Part shown: positions 18,771 through 26,530 of the stretch, in pieces
Numbering within the stretch: the first letter of the stretch is position 1
How the letters are laid out: every line of letters starts with the position of its first letter
Assembly (NCBI RefSeq): GCF_025151045.1
Contig: NZ_CP102285.1
Coordinates: 3,968,001 to 4,032,000 of the forward strand
Source of the DNA: Parabacteroides johnsonii DSM 18315
GTDB lineage: Bacteria > Bacteroidota > Bacteroidia > Bacteroidales > Tannerellaceae
DNA: 64,000 bases
Direction of reading: 5' to 3'
Translations under genes and position numbers: made by a program
The notes under the pieces: generated by a model
The model's database searches: none
Seen by the model: the letters and a program-made list of their open reading frames with translations, nothing else
What the model was told of the DNA's origin: nothing

Positions 18771-19487
18771 ATGAAACAATTACATATCATTACCCCGGTG
18801 AAAGATTCGATAGAGCTGACTTTACAGACAATCGAGTCGATCCTGTCATCCGACTTTACGGTTCCTTATCATTATTATGTATATAATGATTTCAGCACGG
18901 ATGAAAATACGGCACGTCTTCGTGAAGCCTCTGAGAAGATGGGCTTCGAACTGATTAACTTGTCAGATCTGACCGATCATCCTTCTCCCAACTATCTTTT
19001 GATCCTTCAGACTGCACAGCAAAAAGCAATTGCCGCCGATGCCGGGCTTTTGATCGTCGAATCGGATGTGATCGTAAAGAAGCATACGTTGCAGTCGCTG
19101 TTTGATGGCGCTTTGGCACGTCCGGATTGTGGTATCGCCGCCGCCGTAACGGTCGACGAACAGGAAAACATCAATTATCCGTATTTATACGCTAAAGGTA
19201 AGGAGGGCAAAGTCTTTCCGGAGAAAAAGCATTTGAGTTTCTGTTGCTCCCTGCTGACCTTGTCTTTCCTGAAGTCTTTCGATTTCCATCAACTGGACCC
19301 GGAAAAGAACTGGCACGATGTGACGATCTCGCATCGTTCTCTGGAAAAAGGCTTCACAAACTACCTGTTTACAACGTTGACCGTGTGGCATCGTCCGCAC
19401 GGCAGCCGTCCTTGGAAACAACTTAAATATACGAATCCCTTGAAGTATTACTGGTTGAAGTTTACAAAAGGGCTCGATAAAATCTGA
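18771..19487 (+). CDS. GT2-like glycosyltransferase
   Basis: 238-residue GT-A fold protein: HIITPVKDSIELTLQTIESI opening, a VYNDFSTDENT nucleotide-binding stretch, and VESDVIV as the likely metal-binding ExD/DxD position. Shorter than canonical GT2 enzymes and without membrane helices. Lies between the GT9 gene and the GT2-kinase fusion (8 nt before it), so it most likely acts in the same LPS core/surface glycan. Donor and acceptor unknown. Confidence 0.82.
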   Translation: MKQLHIITPVKDSIELTLQTIESILSSDFTVPYHYYVYNDFSTDENTARLREASEKMGFELINLSDLTDHPSPNYLLILQTAQQKAIAADAGLLIVESDVIVKKHTLQSLFDGALARPDCGIAAAVTVDEQENINYPYLYAKGKEGKVFPEKKHLSFCCSLLTLSFLKSFDFHQLDPEKNWHDVTISHRSLEKGFTNYLFTTLTVWHRPHGSRPWKQLKYTNPLKYYWLKFTKGLDKI

Positions 19488-19495
19488 TTGACTTT

Positions 19496-20962
19496 ATGGA
19501 ATATTCGCCGTTGGTTTCGGTAATCGTGCCCGTGTATAACATGGAGCAGTATTTGGGGGAAACGCTTGATTCTGTGTTAGCCTCGGATTATCCGTCTTTT
19601 GAAGTGGTCGTTATGAATGATGGTTCAAAAGATGCTTCGTTGGAGATCGCAAAAGAGTATGCCCGGAAAGATTCACGGGTAAAAGTCCATACTCAACCGA
19701 ACGCCGGAGCCTGTGCTGCCCGTAATCATGCTATAACGCTGGCGGAAGGAGAGTTGATTCTTCCTTTTGACGCGGACGATAAGATGTGTCCTGATTTTAT
19801 TAGTGACGCCGTGAAAGCAATTGTGGCAGATGCTGAAGTAAAGGTAGTCTGTCCTAAAGCTGAGTTTTTCGACGGACGTAAAGGAAACTGGAATCTGGCA
19901 CCTTTTTCGTTAAACTTGCTGGCTCGTAAGAATATGATACCGATCTGTTCACTTTATTACAAACGTGATTGGGAGCGGGTGGGAGGATATGCCGAAGAGA
20001 TTACGGCACGTGAAGACTGGGCTTTTTGGATTGCAGTCTTGAAAGATGGAGGAAAGGTCGTCACTTTGCCGCGTTTGTCCATGTATTATCGGGTACGGGG
20101 GGGCTCGAAACGTGTCACTGACCGGTTGCAAAAAAAGAAAGTGATCGATTATCTGAACCGTTCATATCCTGAATTCTTTGAGCGCGAGTTGGGAGGACCA
20201 TTACGTTACAAAAGGACATGGTCGAAGTTGACCAATAGGATATATCGTATATTCCATCCTCGTGTTGTATTTATAAACGAAGTATATAAAGAGCTCAGTG
20301 ATTTTGTAAAAGTACTTCCCGTACATTTTAAAAATGGAGACGGAGAAGTAATTTATAAGGGACGTAATGAATTGCGCGAATTTAATTGTAAAGGCTTTGA
20401 TTTGGTGGTTAAGTCTTTTAGAAAGCCTAATTTGGTGAATCAGATTGTATATGGCCTGTTCCGTTCTTCGAAAGCGGAGCGTTCTTACGAATATGCAAAT
20501 ATGCTGTTGAAGTCGGGGATCGGTTCCCCTTGTCCCGTAGCCTATTATACCGAAAGAGCCGGTTTGTTTTTTATACGGAGTTACTATGTCAGTCTGAAAT
20601 CCGAATGCCCCTATACCTATTATGATTTGATGAAAAATAATTTTCCAGGTCAGGAACAAGTCCTTCGTGCGATTGCCCGTACGACAGCTGCTCTACATGA
20701 ACATGGCTATCTGCATAAGGATTATTCCCGTGGGAATATATTGTTTAGGGAAACGGATGGAGGTGTGAAAGTCGAAATCATTGATTTAAATCGGATTCGT
20801 TTCATGGAGATAGGGATGGAAGTTGGTTGCAAAAATTTTGAACGCTTGCCGGGTACCCAGGAAATGTTTGCTGTTCTTGCGGATGAATACGCGAAGGTGA
20901 GAGGGTTCGATTTTTGTAAATGCTTTCAATTAATGAGGCTGTATGCGGGAATAAAAGAATAA
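19496..20962 (+). CDS. Fused GT2 glycosyltransferase and LPS kinase
   Basis: 488 residues in two parts. Residues 1-225 are a GT2 domain (VSVIVPVYNMEQYLGETLDS, VMNDGSKD, DxD in LPFDADD). Residues about 265-488 are a Kdo/heptose kinase (InaA/WaaP-like) fold: catalytic loop HKDYSRGN with D409 and N414, and metal-binding D430 in IIDLNR. A single chain could both add a core sugar and phosphorylate the core. The reading frame is continuous with no stop near the junction (about nt 20200). The kinase half is visibly more A+T-rich than the GT half. Confidence 0.87.
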   Translation: MEYSPLVSVIVPVYNMEQYLGETLDSVLASDYPSFEVVVMNDGSKDASLEIAKEYARKDSRVKVHTQPNAGACAARNHAITLAEGELILPFDADDKMCPDFISDAVKAIVADAEVKVVCPKAEFFDGRKGNWNLAPFSLNLLARKNMIPICSLYYKRDWERVGGYAEEITAREDWAFWIAVLKDGGKVVTLPRLSMYYRVRGGSKRVTDRLQKKKVIDYLNRSYPEFFERELGGPLRYKRTWSKLTNRIYRIFHPRVVFINEVYKELSDFVKVLPVHFKNGDGEVIYKGRNELREFNCKGFDLVVKSFRKPNLVNQIVYGLFRSSKAERSYEYANMLLKSGIGSPCPVAYYTERAGLFFIRSYYVSLKSECPYTYYDLMKNNFPGQEQVLRAIARTTAALHEHGYLHKDYSRGNILFRETDGGVKVEIIDLNRIRFMEIGMEVGCKNFERLPGTQEMFAVLADEYAKVRGFDFCKCFQLMRLYAGIKE

Positions 20963-21019
20963 AAAGAGTTTGGAGAATAATAAACACGGTTATAGTGTTA
21001 ACTAAAAAGAGATTGATGT

Positions 21020-21721
21020 ATGGTACCTAAAATAATCCATTTGTGTTGGTTTAGCGATGATCCTTATCCGGTGGAGATAAAGATATGTTTGAAAAGTTGG
21101 GAACGTGTGTTACCAGACTATAAGGTTAGGGTTTGGAATTATGCAGATGCTCAATCTATCGGTTGCCGGTTTATAGATGAAGCGTTGGCTGCTAAGAAGT
21201 GGGCTTTTGCTGCGGATGTAGTTCGTTTCTATGCTATTTATAAAGAAGGAGGTGTCTATATGGATAGTGACATATTGGTTGAGAGACGTTTTGATTCATT
21301 CATTCCTGAAAAAGGCTTTGTTTCTTTTAATGAATATGCTGGAGAGGAGATTCGTCTACAGGCTGCATTTCTGATAGGTGAAAAGGGAAATCGATATTGC
21401 AAGGATATGTTTGATTACTATAATCAACGCCCTTTTCTTTTGCCGGATGGTTCTTTTGATATAAAAATTTCTCCTGTGATAATGGTTGAGATAGCTCAAA
21501 AGAAAGGATATAAAGCCGAAGACATTGAGCAACATTTGGAAGATAATATCGTTATTTATCCAGGTTATTATGTTTCTCCCTGTAAAAAGATGAGATTTCC
21601 TGAAGCCTTCGCACATCATCAGGTATATGGAAGTTGGAGGAAACATAAATTGGGAAGAAAGATAGAGCGTTTATTAAAGCATATCATTGTTTTGGTGCGC
21701 TTTTCATTGTTTAAACGATAA
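21020..21721 (+). CDS. GT32-family glycosyltransferase
   Basis: 233 residues with the mannosyltransferase OCH1-like core: MVPKIIHLCWFSDDPYP start, AADVVRFYAIYKEGG, and the DxD motif in YMDSDI. Such enzymes attach hexoses to surface glycans. Base composition is more A+T-rich than the flanking dehydrogenase, which suggests separate acquisition within the cluster. 57 nt after the fusion gene. Confidence 0.88.
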   Translation: MVPKIIHLCWFSDDPYPVEIKICLKSWERVLPDYKVRVWNYADAQSIGCRFIDEALAAKKWAFAADVVRFYAIYKEGGVYMDSDILVERRFDSFIPEKGFVSFNEYAGEEIRLQAAFLIGEKGNRYCKDMFDYYNQRPFLLPDGSFDIKISPVIMVEIAQKKGYKAEDIEQHLEDNIVIYPGYYVSPCKKMRFPEAFAHHQVYGSWRKHKLGRKIERLLKHIIVLVRFSLFKR

Positions 21722-21734
21722 TGGATTATTAATT

Positions 21735-23024
21735 GTGGAAAATATAAAACTTGCCGTTATCGGCCTCGGATATGTCGGTTTGCCGTTGGCACGGTTGTTT
21801 GCGACGCGTTATCCGGTGGTCGGGTATGATGTGAAGCGGGAGCGGGTGGCCGCCTTGATGGAAGGGCGGGACGCGACGCAGGAGGTATCGGGAGAATTGT
21901 TGAAGTCCGTACTGTTGCCCCGGTTGCCGGAGGAAGGTGAGACGGGATTGTTCTGTACGTCCGATGCGGAACAGCTCCGTGGGTGCAATTATTATATTGT
22001 GGCGGTCCCTACGCCAGTCGACTTGCATCATAGCCCCGATCTGACACCTCTTTATTCAGCCAGTGAAACGGTAGGGAAGGTCTTGGGCAGAGGCGATATC
22101 GTGATCTATGAATCGACTGTCTGCCCCGGCATAACAGAAGATGAATGTGTCCCCATTCTGGAGAGAACCTCCGGATTGGTTTTTAACCGCGATTTCTTTG
22201 CCGGATATTCGCCGGAGCGTATTAATCCGGGAGATAAGGAACATACGGTGGAGAAGATCATGAAAGTGACATCCGGCTCCACACCCGAAGCCGCTGAGAA
22301 GGTCGACACCCTGTACCGATCGGTTATCCAGGCCGGAACCTACCCGGTTTCCAGTATCAAAGTGGCGGAGGCTGCCAAAGTGATCGAAAACTCCCAGCGT
22401 GACATCAACATCGCTTTTATGAACGAATTGTCGAAGATTTTCCATCTGATCGGTATTGATACGAACGAAGTGCTGGCGGCAGCCGGGACGAAATGGAATT
22501 TCCTGCCTTTCAAGCCCGGTCTGGTCGGAGGACATTGCATTGGAGTCGATCCTTACTACTTGATCCGTAAGGCAGAGGATTACGGTTTCCATCCGGGACT
22601 GATCCTGTACGGACGTCGTATCAACGATACGATGGGTGAATATATTGCCGGTCGCGTCGTGAAGTGCATGATCAAAAAAGATGTTCCGGTACGGAATGCG
22701 GAAGCACTGGTTTTAGGCTTTACCTTCAAGGAAAACTGTCCCGATGTGCGTAATTCAAAAGTCGGAGATGTCATTCGTTACCTCGGTGACTACGGTATCA
22801 ACGTGACGATCTATGATCCTTGGGCACGTCCGGATGACGTCCGGCGCGAATATGGTCTGGAAGTTCTGTCCACCCTGCCGGACAAGAAGTTTGATGTTGT
22901 CGTTTTGGCGGTTGCCCATACTGATTTCCTGGCACTGGACATTCCGGCACTGACGAAAGAGCACAGCGTCGTATATGATGTGAAAGGCTGTCTCGATCCG
23001 GCTTGGGTCGATGATCGGTTATAA
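21735..23024 (+). CDS. UDP-sugar 6-dehydrogenase (TviB/WbpO-like)
   Basis: 429 residues from a GTG at 21735 (an upstream in-frame ATG at 21687 would overlap the GT32 gene by 35 nt and add non-homologous residues). NAD-binding GLGYVGLPLA, catalytic C268 in KPGLVGGHCIGVDPYY, and C-terminal DVRNSKVGDVI. Makes a UDP-hexuronic or UDP-N-acetyl-hexosaminuronic acid for surface polysaccharide; the Vi/WbpO type is favoured over plain UDP-glucose dehydrogenase, moderately. Last gene of the cluster; its end overlaps the convergent MntA gene by 6 nt. Confidence 0.88.
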   Translation: MENIKLAVIGLGYVGLPLARLFATRYPVVGYDVKRERVAALMEGRDATQEVSGELLKSVLLPRLPEEGETGLFCTSDAEQLRGCNYYIVAVPTPVDLHHSPDLTPLYSASETVGKVLGRGDIVIYESTVCPGITEDECVPILERTSGLVFNRDFFAGYSPERINPGDKEHTVEKIMKVTSGSTPEAAEKVDTLYRSVIQAGTYPVSSIKVAEAAKVIENSQRDINIAFMNELSKIFHLIGIDTNEVLAAAGTKWNFLPFKPGLVGGHCIGVDPYYLIRKAEDYGFHPGLILYGRRINDTMGEYIAGRVVKCMIKKDVPVRNAEALVLGFTFKENCPDVRNSKVGDVIRYLGDYGINVTIYDPWARPDDVRREYGLEVLSTLPDKKFDVVVLAVAHTDFLALDIPALTKEHSVVYDVKGCLDPAWVDDRL

Positions 23025-23321
23025 GGGATAGAATAATATCCCTACCCGATCTATGTGTTCCCGGAGAGCCGGTTCTTTGATCGTATGATATAGTACCAAA
23101 TCTATTTTATACAATAATTCCAACTCTTCTAAATCAACTTGGATCTGTAAAAGTTCGGAGGCTGTAATTTGTTCCGATTTTATAGCCAAATCGATATCCG
23201 AGCCGGAATGAAAGTTCCCTTTTGCGCGAGAGCCGAACAGCCATACTTTTCCAATGTGTTTATATTGGGAAAAGACAGCCCGTATGCTTTGTATTGTTTC
23301 ATTACTCAGTCCGAATTCCAT
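23019..23321 (-). CDS. mntA: MntA-type nucleotidyltransferase antitoxin
   Basis: 100-residue minimal nucleotidyltransferase with the exact GSx10DxD motif (G30-S31 ... D42-I-D44). In characterised MntA/HepT pairs this enzyme adenylylates a Tyr of the HEPN toxin and so neutralises it. It lies 4 nt downstream of its HEPN partner, the usual operon layout. It overlaps the 3' end of the convergent sugar dehydrogenase gene by 6 nt. Confidence 0.88.
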   Translation of the reverse strand: MEFGLSNETIQSIRAVFSQYKHIGKVWLFGSRAKGNFHSGSDIDLAIKSEQITASELLQIQVDLEELELLYKIDLVLYHTIKEPALREHIDRVGILFYPL

Positions 23322-23325
23322 ACGA

Positions 23326-23754
23326 CTAAAATAAATTTAACTGTTTTTGGTCTGACTCCTTTGTCAATCGGATAGATAATTGGGTAAATAGATGCGTGTA
23401 AATTTCGATTATATCGGATGCAATCAAATCTGCTTGTCCTTCATCGTAAGTATGTGACATCAGTTCGCGCGATTTTTTCATCTTACGCCACCCGTCGGCA
23501 TCCGTGATGTAACCGTCTTGCAATGCCAATGATAGCGTAGCATTGGGGCCGGCAAAGTCTGTATAACCTTTGTAACGAAGGAAATCTTGCAATGTTTTCC
23601 AAGATAATTCGTATGTATATTCGAACCGCTGTATAAGTCCCTCTTTTTCCAGATCGGATAAAGATGCGAGATCCGAAGCCTGTACCATTTGTAAACGGGC
23701 CAATGCTTTTTTAAAATTCATGAACCTTTGTTCCCAACGAATGTCTTCTACCAT
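23326..23754 (-). CDS. hepT: HepT-type HEPN toxin (HI0074 family)
   Basis: 142 residues, all-helical HI0074-like nucleotidyltransferase substrate-binding protein. The HEPN RNase motif Rx4HxY is intact: R96, H101, Y103 in RELMSHTY. Y103 is the residue its MntA partner would adenylylate. Intact motifs in both genes suggest a working toxin-antitoxin module. It is the upstream gene of the pair. Target RNA unknown. Confidence 0.86.
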   Translation of the reverse strand: MVEDIRWEQRFMNFKKALARLQMVQASDLASLSDLEKEGLIQRFEYTYELSWKTLQDFLRYKGYTDFAGPNATLSLALQDGYITDADGWRKMKKSRELMSHTYDEGQADLIASDIIEIYTHLFTQLSIRLTKESDQKQLNLF

Positions 23755-23814
23755 AGTGTTACTTTTTTGTCAAAGATAATGTTTATTAGCCGGAATCCAT
23801 TGGGTTTACCCAAT

Positions 23815-24453
23815 TTATTTCCGTCCGAAATCCGCCGGAATCTCTCCCCATTCCGAAGTTTCCCATTTCAGGATAGGGGTAGTGTAGGTATTGGTCTTGA
23901 GCCACTTTTCAGCCCGTTCGATCAGGTCGAAGATGGGCTCGTTCTCCGGTACACGTTCTAAAAGTGTCTTGCATTTTTTCTTTTTTACCCAGCCGATGGC
24001 GTTCCGGCTGTCCGAGTAGATCGGGAGGCTGCTTCCTTTTTGTTTCAACAAGGCAAGCCCGTGCACCAAAGCCAGGAACTCGCCGATGTTGTTCGTCCCC
24101 TTTTTTAACGGCCCGATCCGGAAGATCTCTTGCATGGTCGGCGGATAGACGCCTCGGTATTCCATGTCTCCCGGATTCCCGCTACAGGCGGCATCCACAC
24201 AAAGACTTTCCCAAATCGGTTTCCCGACCGGAGCTTTCGGGGCCAGGCTTGCAGCCGCTTTGGAGGAAGACGCTGTTTTCAGATAATGTTCGTATCCCTT
24301 CTCGAAAGCTTTTGCCGCCTCCTCTTCGGTTTCGAACGACTTATATTTTGCCCCGTCCTGTCCGTCCACCTGCGCCTTGCATTCGTTCCAGTTGTCATAC
24401 ACGCCCGGAGTGATGCCTTTCCACACTACATAATATTTCTTTGTTTTTGCCAT
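23815..24453 (-). CDS. rnhA: Ribonuclease H with viroplasmin N-domain
   Basis: 212 residues from the ATG at 24453 (9 further upstream codons are open but lack family similarity). N-terminal caulimovirus viroplasmin-like RNA/DNA-hybrid-binding domain (YYVVWKGITPGVYDNW...SFETEEEA, about 5-50), then a type I RNase H domain with metal ligands in CVDAACSGNPG, NIGEFLAL and YSDSRNA. Removes RNA from RNA:DNA hybrids. Two direct repeats lie in its upstream region. Confidence 0.9.
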   Translation of the reverse strand: MAKTKKYYVVWKGITPGVYDNWNECKAQVDGQDGAKYKSFETEEEAAKAFEKGYEHYLKTASSSKAAASLAPKAPVGKPIWESLCVDAACSGNPGDMEYRGVYPPTMQEIFRIGPLKKGTNNIGEFLALVHGLALLKQKGSSLPIYSDSRNAIGWVKKKKCKTLLERVPENEPIFDLIERAEKWLKTNTYTTPILKWETSEWGEIPADFGRK

Positions 24454-24488
24454 TGTTTCTCCTGTTTTCCTATGTATCAAAATGTCAC

Positions 24489-24521
24489 TACTACCCCATC
24501 CAAATCGGATTACTACCCCAT
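24489..24521. repeat. TACTACCCCAT direct repeat, 22-bp spacing
   Basis: TACTACCCCAT occurs at 24489-24499 and again at 24511-24521, start-to-start 22 bp, about two helical turns. It lies between the divergent rnhA and aroK genes, nearer to rnhA (36-68 nt before its start). A same-face tandem operator is possible; no regulator is identified. Confidence 0.45.
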
Positions 24522-24578
24522 GTTTTTGGAATTACTATTGCGGGTAATATTTATTAACATTTCTTCTTGCTAATGAAA

Positions 24579-24610
24579 TTGCCGTTTTTGCTGACAAAAG
24601 TATACATTTG
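24579..24610 (+). promoter_or_regulatory. aroK promoter
   Basis: TTG at 24579-24581, 21 bp, then TACATTTG at 24603-24610, an exact -7 consensus. The start codon of aroK follows 20 nt later. Confidence 0.5.
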
Positions 24611-24630
24611 CAGGAAACAATCATATAGAT

Positions 24631-25152
24631 ATGAAGCGTATATTTCTGATTGGATATATGGGAGCCGGAAAAACCACTGTGGGAAAGGTGCTGTCCCAGC
24701 AGTTGGGACTCTCGTTTATCGATCTGGATCACTATATAGAAGGCCGTTACCATAAGACCGTCGGCCAGCTTTTTGCCGAGAGAGGGGAAGAAGCATTCCG
24801 GGATATCGAGCGGAGGATGCTCCGTGAGGTCGCAGCTTTTGAAAATGTCCTGGTATCGACCGGAGGCGGTGCTCCTTGTTTTTTCGATAACATAGAGTTT
24901 ATGAACGAGGCCGGACAGACCGTTTACCTGAAGGTTTCGGTAGAGGAACTGGCGAAGCGTCTGGAACTCTGCAAATCGACCCGCCCGATACTGAAAGGTC
25001 GTTCGGGCGACGAACTGAAAGCCTTCATCGCCGAAAGCCTGGAGAAAAGGGAACCTTTCTATTCGAAAGCGGCGATTGTGTTCGAGGCGGAAGAGATGAT
25101 GACCGATCAGGATGTACATAAGATATCACAAGAACTGGCAACACGATTATAG
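24631..25152 (+). CDS. aroK: Shikimate kinase
   Basis: Phosphorylates shikimate in the chorismate pathway. 173 residues with Walker A GYMGAGKTTVGK, shikimate-binding DLDHYIE, GGGAP motif (STGGGAPCF), and the Arg of the lid region STRPIL. Complete and of the usual size. A heptamer array starts at the base after its stop codon. Confidence 0.95.
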   Translation: MKRIFLIGYMGAGKTTVGKVLSQQLGLSFIDLDHYIEGRYHKTVGQLFAERGEEAFRDIERRMLREVAAFENVLVSTGGGAPCFFDNIEFMNEAGQTVYLKVSVEELAKRLELCKSTRPILKGRSGDELKAFIAESLEKREPFYSKAAIVFEAEEMMTDQDVHKISQELATRL

Positions 25153-25236
25153 AGTTGAGGGTTGAAAGTTGAGAGTTGAAAGTGAAAACTGGCACAACCT
25201 TAACTTTCAACTTTCAACTCTCAACTTTCAACTATT
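25153..25236. repeat. Heptamer array with 23-bp inverted arms
   Basis: Twelve consecutive 7-bp units run in unbroken phase from the base after the aroK stop: units of the type AGTTGAG/AGTTGAA, two non-matching heptamers as the loop, then AACTTTC/AACTCTC. The arms 25161-25183 and 25210-25232 are perfect 23-bp reverse complements. The next gene starts 5 nt beyond. A strong RNA hairpin would form in the aroK-ald transcript; no U-run follows, so simple termination is not obvious. Confidence 0.85.
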
Positions 25237-25241
25237 AAATT

Positions 25242-26441
25242 ATGGATAGACAAGGGCAGGGGGCTTATATCCCGCAGGAACTATTGAAAGAACTCAGTAA
25301 GGTGAGCAATCGCCTGCTGATAGGTATTCCCTGTGAACGGGTGGAAGGAGAACGCCGTCTGGCTTTGACTCCCGAAGCGGTCGACATGCTGACCGACCGT
25401 GGTCATCGTGTCTTGGTGGAAGCCGGGGCAGGCCTGGGGATCAATTACTCCGATAATCATTATTCGGAAGCGGGAGCCGAGATCGTGGCGACGCCGGCCG
25501 AAGTGTACCAGGCGGATATCATCCTGAAGATCCTGCCGCCGCTTGCCGCCGAGGTGATGATGATGAAGCCGCGTACTACGCTGTTTTCGACCGTCCAGTT
25601 TAATACCTTTTCTCATGAAGCTTTCGAACTGATGATGGCTAAACGGATTACAGCCGTCGCCTATGAGCTGCTGGCGGATGACAAGCAACGCTGCCCGGTC
25701 CTGAATGTGATCTCCGAGATTGAAGGGACCGCCTCTATCACGATCGCTTCCGAGTTGTTGAGCAATACGCAGGGTGGAAAAGGAATCTTGTTAGGAGGTA
25801 TACCGGGCGTTTCGCCGACCGAGGTCGTGGTCATCGGAGCAGGTAATGCCGGGACTGTCGCCACCCGTGCCGCTATGGCGTTGGGCGCTTCCGTAAAAGT
25901 GTTCGACGACGATATAAACAAGCTCCGGACCATCCAGCAGGTATTGGGGCAAGGCCTGTTCACTTCCACCTTCCATCCGAATGTGCTGCAAAACGCTTTT
26001 CGCAGTGCCGACGTGGTGATCGGGGCAATGCGTTACATCAATACGCGGCATCGGTATATCATTGCCGAAGACATGATCCGTATCATGAAGCGTGGCGCAC
26101 TGGTCATCGACCTCAGAATCAATCAGGGAGGTTGTTTCGAGACGACCTGTTGCCTTTGTCCTTCCGATCCGGCTGTTTTCGAACAGTACGGCGTGTTGCA
26201 TTATTGCCGGCAGAACATCAGCAACCGTGTGGCGCGTACCACTTCGATGGCTCTGAGCAATATCTTCGTCCCGATGCTTTTCCAGTTGGGCGACACCGGT
26301 GCGGTGCAGGGGATGATCAAGAGCGACCCGGGGTTCAAGAACGGAGTCTACATGTACTGCGGGAAGCCCGTTAACAACTACGTTTCCAATAGATTCGGTT
26401 TATCGTCGAATAACATTGATCTATACCTCTCTGCGTTTTAA
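25242..26441 (+). CDS. ald: Alanine dehydrogenase
   Basis: 399 residues of the alanine dehydrogenase/PNT family: N-terminal substrate domain with IGIPCERVEGERRLALTPEAV (R and E binding region), NAD-binding VVIGAGNAGTVATRAAMALGA, and a closing domain. Converts L-alanine and NAD to pyruvate, ammonia and NADH. An N-terminal 25-residue extension precedes the canonical start and is seen in Bacteroidales members. Related transhydrogenase alpha subunits are excluded by the lack of membrane helices and a beta partner. Confidence 0.86.
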   Translation: MDRQGQGAYIPQELLKELSKVSNRLLIGIPCERVEGERRLALTPEAVDMLTDRGHRVLVEAGAGLGINYSDNHYSEAGAEIVATPAEVYQADIILKILPPLAAEVMMMKPRTTLFSTVQFNTFSHEAFELMMAKRITAVAYELLADDKQRCPVLNVISEIEGTASITIASELLSNTQGGKGILLGGIPGVSPTEVVVIGAGNAGTVATRAAMALGASVKVFDDDINKLRTIQQVLGQGLFTSTFHPNVLQNAFRSADVVIGAMRYINTRHRYIIAEDMIRIMKRGALVIDLRINQGGCFETTCCLCPSDPAVFEQYGVLHYCRQNISNRVARTTSMALSNIFVPMLFQLGDTGAVQGMIKSDPGFKNGVYMYCGKPVNNYVSNRFGLSSNNIDLYLSAF

Positions 26442-26452
26442 CCCATAAAAGT

Positions 26453-26486
26453 TTTGAACTCGCAAAGTTTATTCTTTACTTTGCGA
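26453..26486 (+). promoter_or_regulatory. korAB promoter overlapped by an inverted repeat
   Basis: TTTG at 26453-26456, 19 bp, then TTACTTTG at 26476-26483 (one mismatch from TAnnTTTG). A perfect 9-bp inverted repeat TCGCAAAGT/ACTTTGCGA (26460-26468 and 26478-26486) covers the -7 element, as an operator would. It could alternatively be a weak hairpin at the end of ald. Confidence 0.45.
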
Positions 26487-26530
26487 TGATCTTAAATATC
26501 AATAAGCGATTAAGCTAATATAAGTATATT

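Noticed and set aside
25153-25236. CRISPR array
   Set aside because: Units are 7 bp with no spacers and the halves are inverted; no cas genes in the window.
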